From: Serripes groenlandicus
Lineage: Eukaryota; Mollusca; Bivalvia; Cardiida; Cardiidae
DNA length: 64,000 nt
Reading direction: 5' to 3'
Assembly: GCA_031761405.1 (NCBI GenBank)
Contig: JASEVX010000114.1
Location: forward strand, 554,098 to 618,097
Shown here: positions 19,458-29,611 of the stretch, one piece after another
Layout of the letters: each line of letters begins with the position of its first letter
Numbering within the stretch: position 1 is the stretch's first letter
Notes under the pieces: model-generated
The model's database searches: none
Told to the model about the DNA's origin: nothing
The model's input: the letters and a program-made list of their open reading frames with translations, nothing else
Translations under genes and position numbers: made by a program

Positions 19458-21338
19458 AACAAGAGCTGTCGGAGGACAGCGCGCTCGATTATTCCACCGC
19501 TTATTTAAGTTACTGATATAATGGACTCTAATGTAGTTGCATGCAAAACATTACCAAAATTTCTTAGTGGGTGATAATTTGCATTATATGCAGGATAGTG
19601 TTATTTAACATGATTATTTTCATAGGTGTGATGGTAAGATAGGGTTGTATAACCTTTCAGTGGAATGCATCAAGTAGTTACTAAGATATGGACTCTTAAT
19701 GTAGTTGCACGCAAACCTTTAACCATAATTTCTAAGTAAAAAAAAAGGCAACAATTTGCACCATATACAGGATAGAGTTATCTTAATTGGTTGTGTTTAT
19801 TGTTGTGCAATTGGGAAAGGTTGTATAAAGTTTCAATACAATTTTTCAAGTTATTACTGAGATTACACTCTAAATGTAGTTGCAAAACTTTAACCAGAAT
19901 TTCAAAGTCCAAAAAGGTCCATAACTTGCATAAAATGCTGGATAGAGTAATCATACTTGATTGTTTACATAGATGTGATGGTTGGTAAGGGCTGTATAAG
20001 TTTCAATGCAATGTATCAAGTAGTTACTAAGAGATGGTCTCTTTATGTCCAAAAAGGCCATAAGGCCATAAAATGCAGGATAGAGTTATCATACTTGATA
20101 ATCTACACAGGTGTGATAGTTGGGTAGGGTTGTAGAAAGTTTCAATGCAATACATCAAATAAATACTGAGATATGGACTCTTAATTTAGTTGCACGCAAA
20201 ACTTTGACCATAATTTCTAAGTAAAAAAAATGCCATAACTTGCATAAAATGCAGGATAGAGTTATCTAACTTGATAATCTACATAGGTGTGATAGTTGGG
20301 TAGAGTTGTATAAAGGTTCAATGCAATGCATCAAGTATATACTGAGACGTGGACTCTTAATTTAGTTGCACGCAAAACTTTAACCAGTATTTCTAAGTAA
20401 AAAAAGGGCCATAACTTGCATAAAATGCATAAAATGCAGAATAGAGTTATCATACTTGATAATCTACACAAGTGTAATAGTTGGGTAGGGTTGTAGAAAG
20501 TTTCAATGCAATGCATCAAGTAAATGAGATATGGACTCTTAATTTAGTTGCACGCAAAACTTTAACCAGAATTTATAAGTAAAAAAAAGTGCCATAACTT
20601 GCATAAAATGCAGGATAGAGTTATCTAACTTGTTAATCTACATAGGTGTAATAGTTAGGTAGGGTTGTATAAAGGTTCAATGCAATGCATCAAGTATATA
20701 CTGAGATATGGACTCTTAATTTAGTTGCATGCAAAACTTTAACCAGAATTTCTAATTAAAAAAAAGGCCATAACTTGCATAAAATGCAGGATAGAGTTAT
20801 CTTAGATGATAATCCACACAGGTGTGATAGTTGGGTAGGGTTGTAGAAAGTTTCAATACAATGCATCAAGTAAATACTGAGATATGGACTCTTAATTTAG
20901 TTGCACGCAAAACTTTAACCAGAATTTCTAAGTAAAAAAAGGGCCATAACTTGCATAAAATACAGGATAGAGTTATCTAACTTGATAATCTACATAGGTG
21001 TGATAGTTGGGTAGTGCTGTGTAAAGTTTCAATGCAATGCATCAATTAAATACTGAGATATGGACTCTAACTTTAGTTGCACGCAAAACTTTAACCAGAA
21101 TTTCTAGGTAAAAAAGGGCCATAACTTGCATCATATGCAGGATAGAGTTATCTAACTTGATAATCTACATTGGTGTGATAGTTTGGTAGGGTTGTAGAAA
21201 GTTTCAATGCAATACATGTAGTATAATTTAAGAACTTGCATGCAAAACCTTAACCAAAGTGTGACGTGGACGCCGACGCCGACGCCGACGCCAGGGTGAG
21301 TAGTATAGCTCTCATATTCTTCGAATAGTCGAGCTAAA
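19458..21338. mobile_element. Bivalve-type repeat element with ~175-bp internal tandem units
   Basis: It starts near ACAAGAGCTGTCGGAGGACA and ends near CTTCGAATAGTCGAGCTAAA. The second copy of the duplication (40205-40220) lacks the whole block, so this is a discrete insertion. GCGCTCGATTATTC near the left end is an imperfect inverted match of GAATAGTCGAGCT at the right. About ten units of ~175 bp fill the interior, each with GATATGGACTC, GTTGCACGCAAAACTTTAAC and CCATAACTTGCATAAAATGC. A GACGCC run lies near the right end (21266-21292). No coding sequence is present. I recall similar ends from other bivalve genomes, but the mechanism of movement is not evident. Confidence 0.8.
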
Positions 21339-22935
21339 AATTGATCAAAAGCTTAATGTATCATCTTTAGAAGAAGAAATGAAACAGGTTTGCATTTTCT
21401 CAATAAAAGATGCTAAAGCATGAAGGAAATGGTTTTGCTGATGATATAACTGTACATTTTAAAATGTTATTCATCAATTACATGTTACTGGGTTGTAAAT
21501 ATACATCACGATCATTTAACTCTTGGAGTATAATACTCCTTAATACAGATACCTGATTTGGAAACAAGTTGAAAAATGAAACAAACAAATGCGCGGTGCT
21601 CCAGGAAAACCATCGTTAGCGTAATAGAAAAGGTTTTAAATGCGATTATAAGCAACACACATTTATTAAACCAGCCCTATCATATGCGTCATATCACATT
21701 GAAGGAATTCAAATATAGAAACGGTTCTGTATGCGATTATAAGCAACACACATTTATTAAACCAGCCCTTTCTGGCTTATTTGCGAATATTGTGGATCCA
21801 GATTAGACTGCCTGCGCGGACTGATATGGACCTTCACTGGTCGCAAATTACCAACGGTTTGTATTCGCGGAGCGTTGTCAAATTGTGTATAGTACTGTCT
21901 GTTCAGTTGGTAACAACGAGTGTTACCTGTATCAATCAAGGGGTCGTGAGCTCGACCCCCGGCAAGGTCATTGTTTCTTTTTGGTGATTGACAAATTAAA
22001 GGTATTTTCGAAAATCATCATTCTTCTTCAATAAATGGGCTAAAACTAATATATGTGGGAAGGTTGCTAACTTCCAGGAAAGAATGTAATGCGGAGTCCT
22101 GGTGCGACAAAGACGGGGTATATATAAGTTAGGTGAACACAATCCTGTTAAAGACGGCGTTAAATACAAATGTTTCCAATTTAGTCACAATGTTGATAGG
22201 CATAAGCTCTCTGTCAAGTTTAATTTCAGCCTAGATAACCTACATGTAGTTATCTCGAGCGTATGCATATTTTTGCATACATGTTTTTAAAGTCGTCTGC
22301 TGCATATTTCTTGCATCTGGGTTAGGGCTACATTGTAATAGTTCAGCACTTTTGTTCCGTGATGTTTTCAAACTCTGGGGGCTGTATAAGTATATACATA
22401 TGTTTGTTTCTAGGGCAGGATTAAGTGATATACGGTCATTATGTCATTTCATTTTCAGAAAACATTTAAAGTATGCTTACCATCTGGTTAAAATTTAGTT
22501 ACATCTATGTATATATAATGTCTTTCATTCAGATGAATTTAAATATTTTGGCAGCTTTGAATCAGACATCCTCGACTGAAATGAAAAGTCCATATATCGT
22601 GATAGTGAAAACCTGTCTGTAACTAAGGAAGGTTATCAGTTACAAAATGAAAGTGATATTTGAAACATAACATGATCTCTGCCTCCATAGTCCGTTGTAC
22701 ATGTATGTAAAAGAAACGCGTTAATATTTAATTCCAAATTACCGTATACTCAAATAATACTTAAACGGCAAGAAACGTTATTTGTTGATTTTCATAATAA
22801 TGCTCATCTTGTGCTGAGCATTCTCTGTCCTTTAAACATATATAGATGTATGGCATTTTAGAATAATTTCGTCTTGTGTTATAATGCCCAATTAAAGACG
22901 GTGCTGAGAGTAATCTTAGCACAAGAATAAATATC
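21339..22935 (+). repeat. Repeat family A, copy A3 (duplication copy 1, second half)
   Basis: This copy is nearly identical to 40215-42267, but with about 430 bases missing near 21615 (the part equivalent to 40517-40955) and so fewer 91-bp units. It includes the tRNA-like block (about 21888-21975) and the GACGGGGTATATATAAG segment. The match to copy A4 ends at GCACAAGAATAA near 22930, exactly where the satellite array starts in A4. Confidence 0.85.
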
Positions 22936-23784
22936 AATACATAAAAATAACGTAAAAATAACATCTATAAATATCCTTTGAATTTATTTTTATAAAATAT
23001 GATTTAAATCTATGTTCAAGAAATATCATTTGAACTTTATTTCAATGAATATAATTTAAATCTTATTGCAATAATTATCATTTCAATTGATACCATTTAA
23101 ATTACAGCTAATGATTATTAAAGGTTATATAACTTTTATTTATACAGCAAAAGAATACATTTTAATGAACCTTTAACTCTTGGAGTATATTACTCATTAT
23201 TACAGATATCTGCTTTGAAAACAATGTGAGAAAGGAAACAAGTTGAGCGGTGCTCCAGGAAAGCCAACCTTAGCGTAATTATCACATGTGTGAACAAATG
23301 CCAGACTAAGCATTCATGTTAAGCATCCGAATGAAAATTGCTTTACAATACAATATAATATATGTATTAAGTAATTGAGGCTTCTGGCCTATTATACAAA
23401 TGTATACATATACATAATAGTTTCATATGCGTGACATAACAGTGAAGAGATTCAAATATAGGAAATGTTATGTATGCGATTGTATGCAGCACACATCTTT
23501 TAAAACAACGTGAGAACATTATGAAGAATAGGTTTCTTAAAACCCTCTGACTAATTGGCGAACCGTGTGGATCCAAATCAGACCGATTAAGATCTTCACT
23601 GTTCGCAAATTGCCTACGGTTGGTATTCGCAGAGCGCCGTCCAATTGTGTATAGTATGGTCTGTGTAATTGGTAATGACATGTATAAATCGCGGGGCTTG
23701 AATTCAAACTCCAGCCAGGCCATTGATTCTTGTTGGTGACTAAAATCATCATTCTTCTATCACAAATGGACTAAAATAAATATA
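22936..23784 (+). repeat. AT-rich tail of A3 and a diverged family A copy (A5)
   Basis: Bases 22936-23130 match the AT-rich tail of copies A1 and A2. From 23165 the family A order restarts (TTAACTCTTGGAGTATA, GGTGCTCCAGGAAA, CAAATATAGGAAATG, a diverged tRNA-like block near 23640-23725) with more substitutions than the other copies. No gene is seen. Confidence 0.75.
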
Positions 23785-24049
23785 TGAGCCGTCTCGCGAA
23801 AAAACAACAACATAATAGCCTCTGCGTAATATATCGAGCCAGATTAGCTTGCGCAGTCCGCGCAGACTGATCCGGGCCGACACATTCCGTCTCCGGGGGT
23901 TAGAGGCATAGAGTAATGATTCCTGAAACAGAAAATCCACAGGAGGCGAAAAGTTTCTATCCGGGTAAGCCTGTACTGCATACTTAGGCTGATCCTGGTC
24001 GATACTTTACGCAGAGTCCACAATGTTGGTTTTCTCGCGGGACGGCTCA
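23785..24049. mobile_element. TA-type MITE, complete
   Basis: TGAGCCGTCTCGCGAAA and TCTCGCGGGACGGCTCA form the inverted ends. The internal blocks match 8574-8821. Confidence 0.85.
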
Positions 24050-24105
24050 TATATTGATTTCTACAGATTTTGTCCAAAAATCTACTCATATATTGAACCT
24101 TAACC

Positions 24106-24252
24106 ATTCCCCGCACTCTCCAAATCTGCAACAGGCGACTTTGAAAACATGTTTACAAAAATCGGGAATATAATAAATTATTAAAAGTATACTCAATGAA
24201 AAGAGTTGAAAACAATGTGTCAACAAGAGAAAACGCTCACTGTGAGCAATTC
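24106..24252. mobile_element. TTAA-type MITE, truncated by a Tc1-like sequence
   Basis: In reverse orientation it starts TTAACCATTCCCCGCACTC and follows 14811 onward. It stops within the central palindrome after GTGAGCAATTC, where the Tc1-like sequence begins. Confidence 0.7.
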
Positions 24253-24551
24253 CTGTGACAATGTGGCGATTATGATTGCCTACCGTATTACTAGCAGTTT
24301 CAGTGGCAGTAACGTGGCGATTACGCAGGTGGGAAAGACGAATAGCCAGCCCTGTCTTGACGTCGCGACGTTACGCGCGGACGTCCCGATCGCGGTCGAT
24401 CAGCAACTCTTCCGGTTTCTCTCAAAGAACGGACAAGACGTTCTATGGTGGAAACATTCACACCAAACTGCATAGCAACCTGTTCTTGCCTCTGACCTTG
24501 CATTAGCAATGCAATAGCCTGAACCCTCTGAACTTCCGTCAGCCGTACCAT
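24253..24551 (-). pseudogene. Tc1/mariner-like transposase, N-terminal fragment
   Basis: The frame, starting at Met 24551, encodes a helix-turn-helix region with LTEVQRVQAIALL, FGVNVSTIERLVRSLRETG and DRPRSGRPR, the paired-like DNA-binding domain and GRPR-type motif of Tc1 transposases. A 4-base duplication (GGCT) near 24340 shifts the frame. In the new frame LRNRHVTATETA and NRH follow, down to about 24253. The DDE catalytic domain is absent, so the product could not transpose. The sequence upstream of the Met is split by the DIRS element, which inserted about 75 bases before it. Confidence 0.8.
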
Positions 24552-24627
24552 GATTGCAAGAGCTTCAAAGAGTATCAATTGGTATGTTTTGACGATTTTG
24601 TCATCATTATTCTGCCCGTGTTTTTGG

Positions 24628-24812
24628 ATTTTACTTCTCGATTTATACTCATCTATACTTAATATACATTAGGATTATATCCCTTGTTTACGTTCACAAT
24701 CCGCAAGATAAAGCGTCTAAAGACCTTGATCAAAATGATCATGATCAGCTAGGCGCTTGCCCGCATACGGGGTACTCCCAAGTTTATTTCCGGCGAACAA
24801 AACGTTCACATG
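24628..24812. repeat. DIRS left inverted terminal repeat
   Basis: Nearly perfect reverse complement of the right repeat over about 24640-24780 (for example CGCTTGCCCGCATACGGGGT against its complement). Weaker similarity, interrupted by small indels, continues to 24812. The outermost ~12 bases differ between the ends, as expected, because each end is templated separately by the internal complementary region. Confidence 0.9.
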
Positions 24813-24913
24813 TGCGAAAAGTTCATCGCTGAATTTAATTAAAAAAAATCGTATTTTTATACGGATTACTTGTTCTAAATCGGAGGTTTATTTGATTTAT
24901 AAACATTTCTAGA

Positions 24914-25658
24914 ATGGCGGAAGCATCGTTGCTTGCCGAGAATATCGCTTTATCGGAGGATGATAATAGATCAGTGGTGTCGGCTGTATCAAACAAATCC
25001 GAGAAAACTAAGCGTAAGAGAACTACAAAGGTAAATGAGGTAGAATCTTTACGGGCAGAAATGGACACAAAAATGACCAGTTTGGACGAGAAACTAGGGT
25101 CTATTTTAACTTTATTTTCTTCACTTTCGGAAACTCAAAAGGAGAGAACGTTGGAAGAAGAGGAGATTGTTTCGGATACTGTTCAGCAGAGACCGATACA
25201 TAATCAGAATTCTGATACTCGTAGCCTTCAGGGCAGGGAGATTTGTGTTTTCAATTTGGACACTCGGTAGCCTTCGGGGCAGGGAGAATCGTGAGTGCGA
25301 CGAAATTTCGTTACATCCTGGCCAAAAAGAACGGATAGATTTGTTTGGGTCAGATCAATCTTCGTCTCATGGAGAGATTGAGGAAAATACTCACACGACG
25401 TCCGATAGATTTTCTAAATATGGCAAGGAGGCCACATCAGACAATAACAATAACATGTTGTCCGAATTTTTTGGAGATGATGCAACAACCTTATTATCTA
25501 AGGAAAGTGTTGGGATTATTCTAGACCAAAGTCAGGTTGAAGTGTTGTCATCTTCGTTCAGATGCGCAGAACCAGACAAATTGCTTATAGAGACACGTAT
25601 AAACATTCTTTCCCGGTGCATGATAGTGCAGAAAAAATGTTGGCTATCCCAAGCCTAG
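24914..25658 (+). pseudogene. DIRS gag-like ORF, N-terminal half, broken by two frameshifts
   Basis: Translation would start at AGAATGGCGG (24914). The first 118 codons are highly charged and predict a coiled coil (about residues 35-85). An imperfect 45-base duplication of ACTCGTAGCCTTCAGGGCAGG (25217-25285) shifts the frame by one base and leaves a stop at 25268. The gag continues in the next frame to about 25600 with NNMLSEFFGDD and VEVLSSSFRCAEPDKLL, and a second shift near 25590 returns it to the first frame (YKHSFPVHDSAEKML). Gag proteins of this group form the particle and bind RNA. The duplication looks like a recent slippage event. An assembly error is the alternative. Confidence 0.75.
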
Positions 25659-28402
25659 ACAGCATGGTGGAAAGCTTGTTAATAAAACGTTTCGGGATTA
25701 AAGCTGCTTTCAGTAAGTCACAGTCTTTATATTCTCAGCCTTTGAAAAGTATTGAAAAATTGGCATTTCAAGGACAGTGCAGCGCACGTATGGGAATAGT
25801 TATTGACTTGTATATGCAACAAGCACTTAGTATGTTGTTAAACTATTTGACTCAAAAATCACCAAATTTGGATAGTGCCATTCAATGTGTTCGCGACATC
25901 TTTGCTATGTCAACAAAAAGCCTAGATCAAGTAGCTAGGTCAGGAGCGTTTCATCATATGATCAGAAGACGCACAGCAATGGAAGATACAAGTCTCCACG
26001 AGTTGAAAGAGATAAAGAATCAAATTTGGAATTTGCCTTTATCAAGTGAAGGTGTGTTTGGTTCGGGATTAGAAAAAACACTGAAGGACAGACAAGAGAA
26101 AAATAAGCAAATGACAGAACTGTTATCTGAAGTGGATAAGAACAATAACCGTAAACGGTCAATTCCTAGTACTGTGTCGTTTGCACCTGAACCACAGTGG
26201 AAGAAACCCAAGTACGAGGACAAACGTCCTAGGACGCAGTCATCTACAAATGCACATCAAAATCGGACGCCTCAGAATACAGGCAGACCTAAAAAATTTG
26301 GGAAAACAAAATTTCTTTTCGGAATTTTCCAAAGAAAAATTGACTTGGAAAAAGATGTGTTGATGTTGAGGCCGGAGATACCTGTGGGGGGACGTCTCAA
26401 ATTTATCATAAAAAATTGGGAACAAATAACAGACGACCAATGGGTGTTGTCGACAATAAGAAACGGTTACAAACTAGAGTTCGAAAACATTCCCTTCTTC
26501 AATGGGATTCGAACAACCAAAACCTCCAAAGAAAATATCAATATTTTACAGCAGGAGGTAAACGAATTGTTAAACAAAAATGCTATAGAGCATGTTCCCC
26601 AAAAAGAAATAAATCAAGGTTTCTACAGTACATTTTTTCTAGTTCTAAAGAAAAATGGACAAATGAGACCTGTTATAAATCCGAGACCCCTCAACAGTTA
26701 TCTCCGAAAGAAACATTTCAAAATGGACTCCATGACAAGTGTTTTAAATCTTGTAAATCAGGGAGATTGGGCAATTTCTCTCGATCTGAAAGATGCTTAT
26801 CTTCATGTTCCAGTCTATCCAGGACACAAACAATACCTGAGGTTTTATATAAACGGCCAAGCCTATCAGTTTCGGTCCCTCCCATTCGGACCAACGTCGA
26901 CTCCACGCGTGTTTACGAAAATAATAGCAGTAGTTGCAGCACATTTACGTATACAAAACCTCAGGTTAGCCGTTTATCTCGACGACTGGTTTCTAATAAA
27001 TTTGTTAAAAGAGTTACTTCTGTCAGATCGAGAGAAAGCACTTACTCTACTAATAGAATTAGGTTTCATAATAAATCTAAAGAAGTCCCAAGTAGTACCT
27101 ACAAAACAGATAACCTACATAGGGGGGCATTTCGACTTCCTAAAAGGGATAGTGTGTCCAACTTTAGAAAGGATACACAAAATCAAACTTGCTGTTCAGA
27201 ATGTACTGAAAGGTCAAACTACAGCCAGGGACTATTTACATCTATTGGGGTTGATGGCATCTTGCATTCAGATAATTCCCAATGCGAGGCTATACATGCG
27301 TCCAATTCAGCTGCATCTGCTACATTTCTGGAAACCAGCCTCGAGGGAACTGGATTTCCAGGTTCCATTTACACAACACCTACAAGGTCATTTGAAATGG
27401 TGGTTGCTTCCAGCCAACATTTTGAAGGGAAAATCTTTGCAACAATGGTCAAAAACAATCACATTGAGCACAGATGCTTCGACGAGTGGGTGGGGTGCAA
27501 ACATACAAAATCAAATAGCTCAGGGGTTTTGGTCAAACAAAGAGAAACAGCTTCATATCAATTGCCTCGAATTGAAAGCTGTATACCTTGCAATACAGAA
27601 ATTTCTTCCAACGTTGAAAAATCAAAAAGTTCTTGTTCGGAGCGTCAATACTACTGTCGTCCAATACATAAACAAACAATGGGGGACCCATTCTCCACAG
27701 CTTTGTTATCTAACTTGGGACCTGTGGAATTATGCAATTCAACACAACATGGAGTTGAAAGCAGCTCATATTGCAGGGAAATTGAATATTTGTCCAGACC
27801 ATCTAAGTCGATTGAAAATCAGACCAACAGAATGGACTCTGAAAGATTCTGTAGTGGAACAAATTTTCAGTATTTGGGGGACCCCATACATAGATTTGTT
27901 CGCATCCATCCAGAATTGCAAGACACAGATGTTTTGCACGTGGATACCACATCCAAATGCTTATGTAACATATGCATTCTCAGTACCATGGGAGGGGATG
28001 TTTGCTTACGCCTTTCCCCCCATTTGCCTCATACCCAAAGTCATTCAACACATGGGGCAGTATCATTGCCGATTAATACTGATAGCTCCACTATGGCCCA
28101 GACGCCAGTGGTATACACATCTGTTACAAATGTCAATATCAAAACCATTGAAACTTCAACCAATACCAAAGTTGCTACATCAACCAATGTCAGCAATTTA
28201 TCACCCAAACCCAGAAGTATTCCATCTAACTGCATGGATGCTGTCAACCGATTATTTAGAAAGAAAGGTTTTTCTAAGAAATCAAGAAATTTGGTCACAG
28301 CTTCCTGGAGAAGCGGCACTCAAAAAGATTACACCAGTAAATTTAAAAAATTCAGTAGCTGGTGTAGTAGAAGGGAAATTGATACATATACAGCATCTTT
28401 AG
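25562..28402 (+). CDS. DIRS polyprotein: gag C-terminus, reverse transcriptase, RNase H, methylase-like domain
   Basis: The frame has 946 codons. Residues 1-250 are the C-terminal gag part and end in a basic, Gln/Asn/Pro-rich tail. The reverse transcriptase spans about 290-560, with SLDLKDAYLHVPV near 406 and catalytic YLDD near 472-475. RNase H follows with TDAS (Asp638), CLELKAV (Glu670), and HIAGKLN then PDHLSR (His736, Asp746). The third acidic residue is replaced: the motif expected as SDNTTVV reads SVNTTVV (Val695, codon GTC), which should cripple RNA cleavage. From about 775 a WGTP-IDLFAS and AFPP segment matches the Dam-methylase-like region described for DIRS1 elements. The frame has no stop between gag and RT, so a fusion is likely here. 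The ATG at 25562 lies inside gag and is probably not the real start. The last ~50 codons overlap the recombinase frame. Confidence 0.9.
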   Translation: MRRTRQIAYRDTYKHSFPVHDSAEKMLAIPSLDSMVESLLIKRFGIKAAFSKSQSLYSQPLKSIEKLAFQGQCSARMGIVIDLYMQQALSMLLNYLTQKSPNLDSAIQCVRDIFAMSTKSLDQVARSGAFHHMIRRRTAMEDTSLHELKEIKNQIWNLPLSSEGVFGSGLEKTLKDRQEKNKQMTELLSEVDKNNNRKRSIPSTVSFAPEPQWKKPKYEDKRPRTQSSTNAHQNRTPQNTGRPKKFGKTKFLFGIFQRKIDLEKDVLMLRPEIPVGGRLKFIIKNWEQITDDQWVLSTIRNGYKLEFENIPFFNGIRTTKTSKENINILQQEVNELLNKNAIEHVPQKEINQGFYSTFFLVLKKNGQMRPVINPRPLNSYLRKKHFKMDSMTSVLNLVNQGDWAISLDLKDAYLHVPVYPGHKQYLRFYINGQAYQFRSLPFGPTSTPRVFTKIIAVVAAHLRIQNLRLAVYLDDWFLINLLKELLLSDREKALTLLIELGFIINLKKSQVVPTKQITYIGGHFDFLKGIVCPTLERIHKIKLAVQNVLKGQTTARDYLHLLGLMASCIQIIPNARLYMRPIQLHLLHFWKPASRELDFQVPFTQHLQGHLKWWLLPANILKGKSLQQWSKTITLSTDASTSGWGANIQNQIAQGFWSNKEKQLHINCLELKAVYLAIQKFLPTLKNQKVLVRSVNTTVVQYINKQWGTHSPQLCYLTWDLWNYAIQHNMELKAAHIAGKLNICPDHLSRLKIRPTEWTLKDSVVEQIFSIWGTPYIDLFASIQNCKTQMFCTWIPHPNAYVTYAFSVPWEGMFAYAFPPICLIPKVIQHMGQYHCRLILIAPLWPRRQWYTHLLQMSISKPLKLQPIPKLLHQPMSAIYHPNPEVFHLTAWMLSTDYLERKVFLRNQEIWSQLPGEAALKKITPVNLKNSVAGVVEGKLIHIQHL

Positions 28403-29229
28403 CCCAATGTGCTGATTTCTTAACATCACTGTTTCATGATGGTCTCCAATACAGAACCATTGCGGGATATAGGTCTATGCTATCCGCAGTGCTTCCCCCA
28501 ATAGATAACATACAAGTTGGACAACATCCTTATGTTATTCGACTTCTTAAAGGGTTTTTTAATTTAAGACCACCCAGAGTAAATCTATTGCCAGAATGGG
28601 ACTTACCTAAGGTTTTGAGTATGCTTCAAAAGTTTCCATTTGAACCATTAAGGAAAGCAAGTTTAAAACATGTAACTTACAAAACTGTTTTTCTGGTAGC
28701 AATCACGACCTTCAGGAGATGCGGAGATATACAGTCGCTTAAATTAGGAGAGGGAAGAGTATCTGTGCAGACTCGAGGAGTTACCTTTGTCAGACAAGGA
28801 CTTTCCAAGCAGGATCGTCCAGGACACGTATGTTCAAAGATATTCATACCAAGTTTTGAAGAAAACAAACTGTTAGACCCAAAAAGGGCATTAACTTTTT
28901 ATTTGAAGAAAACTGAAGAATTCAGGAATAAGGATGGTAAAGATATTACTGGACTTTTTTTATCCTTAAATCAACCACATAATGTAGTGTCAAAGCAGAC
29001 AATTTCTAAGTGGATAACTGGAGTGATACGTATGGCATATAATGACTGTAACAAAAAGGTTAAAGCACATTCAACGCGTGGTATTGGACCATCGTGGGCT
29101 TTATATAATGGAGCATCTATGGATTCAGTGTTAAATGCTGCTGACTGGTCCAGAGAAAGTACATTTGCAAAATTCTATTTAAGGAATGTAGACAATACAG
29201 TGCTAAGTAAGCACAAGAATAATAAGTAA
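28234..29229 (+). CDS. DIRS tyrosine recombinase
   Basis: In the +1 frame relative to the RT ORF, 331 codons follow the ATG at 28234. The N-terminal core-binding part has SWRSGTQKDYTSKFKKFSSW. The catalytic part has FRRCGDIQSL (first Arg, codon 28714 or 28717), HSTRGIGPSWALYNG (His codon 29068, Arg codon 29077) and STFAKFYLRN (nucleophile Tyr, codon 29176). All of the Arg, His, Arg, Tyr set is present. The enzyme would insert the circular cDNA by strand exchange at a trinucleotide. The frame is open upstream to 26416 across most of the RT, so a longer product is formally possible. The domain itself starts near 28234 and the overlap with the RT ORF is 169 bases. How its translation starts (internal ATG or frameshift) is not evident. 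Confidence 0.9.
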   Translation: MDAVNRLFRKKGFSKKSRNLVTASWRSGTQKDYTSKFKKFSSWCSRREIDTYTASLAQCADFLTSLFHDGLQYRTIAGYRSMLSAVLPPIDNIQVGQHPYVIRLLKGFFNLRPPRVNLLPEWDLPKVLSMLQKFPFEPLRKASLKHVTYKTVFLVAITTFRRCGDIQSLKLGEGRVSVQTRGVTFVRQGLSKQDRPGHVCSKIFIPSFEENKLLDPKRALTFYLKKTEEFRNKDGKDITGLFLSLNQPHNVVSKQTISKWITGVIRMAYNDCNKKVKAHSTRGIGPSWALYNGASMDSVLNAADWSRESTFAKFYLRNVDNTVLSKHKNNK

Positions 29230-29471
29230 ACTGTTTATTCCCGACGGATTGCGGATATGTTGTATAATAATAATTGTAAATAGAGGGGATATATACTTTC
29301 AAACCTAAATGTATTTGTAAAAAGACAAACCAAAGAATGGTAACCAAGAAAGTTTTAACTGAAGCAGATCAAGAGATCTTGCAAGGGATAGAGCTACATA
29401 AGAAGGAGATTCAGAGAAAATACAGGACCTCAGCTTCTTTAAAAGGTAATCAAACCATAGTGCTTTGAAAT

Positions 29472-29571
29472 CTATCCTAATGTATACTAAGTATAGGTGA
29501 GTATAAATCGAGAAGTAAAATTAATTAATTTGGTTACAAGTTATAATTTTACGATAGATTTATACTCACCT
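29472..29571. repeat. DIRS internal complementary region
   Basis: Bases 29472-29521 are complementary to the element's left end (24628-24680), and 29519-29571 are complementary to its right end (29762-29817). The two halves meet at AAGTAAAATTAATTAATT, where the ATT of both ends is superimposed. This segment is the template that restores both ends during replication. Confidence 0.9.
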
Positions 29572-29611
29572 ATACTACCCACCCACCTCCCCGGGTATTT
29601 TCTCTGTTTCT

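Noticed and set aside
22102..22290. 62-codon frame conserved in family A copies (also at 41439 and 1405)
   Set aside because: Conservation equals that of the surrounding repeat. The peptide has no domain and copy A2 lacks it.
24206..24506. Two plus-strand frames of 76-89 codons
   Set aside because: They are on the opposite strand of the clear Tc1-like transposase fragment and are shadows of it.
26416..28233. Upstream 600 codons of the recombinase frame as a protein
   Set aside because: They overlap the RT and RNase H coding frame and show no domain. Only the part from 28234 has recombinase motifs. The open overlap is reported as an observation.
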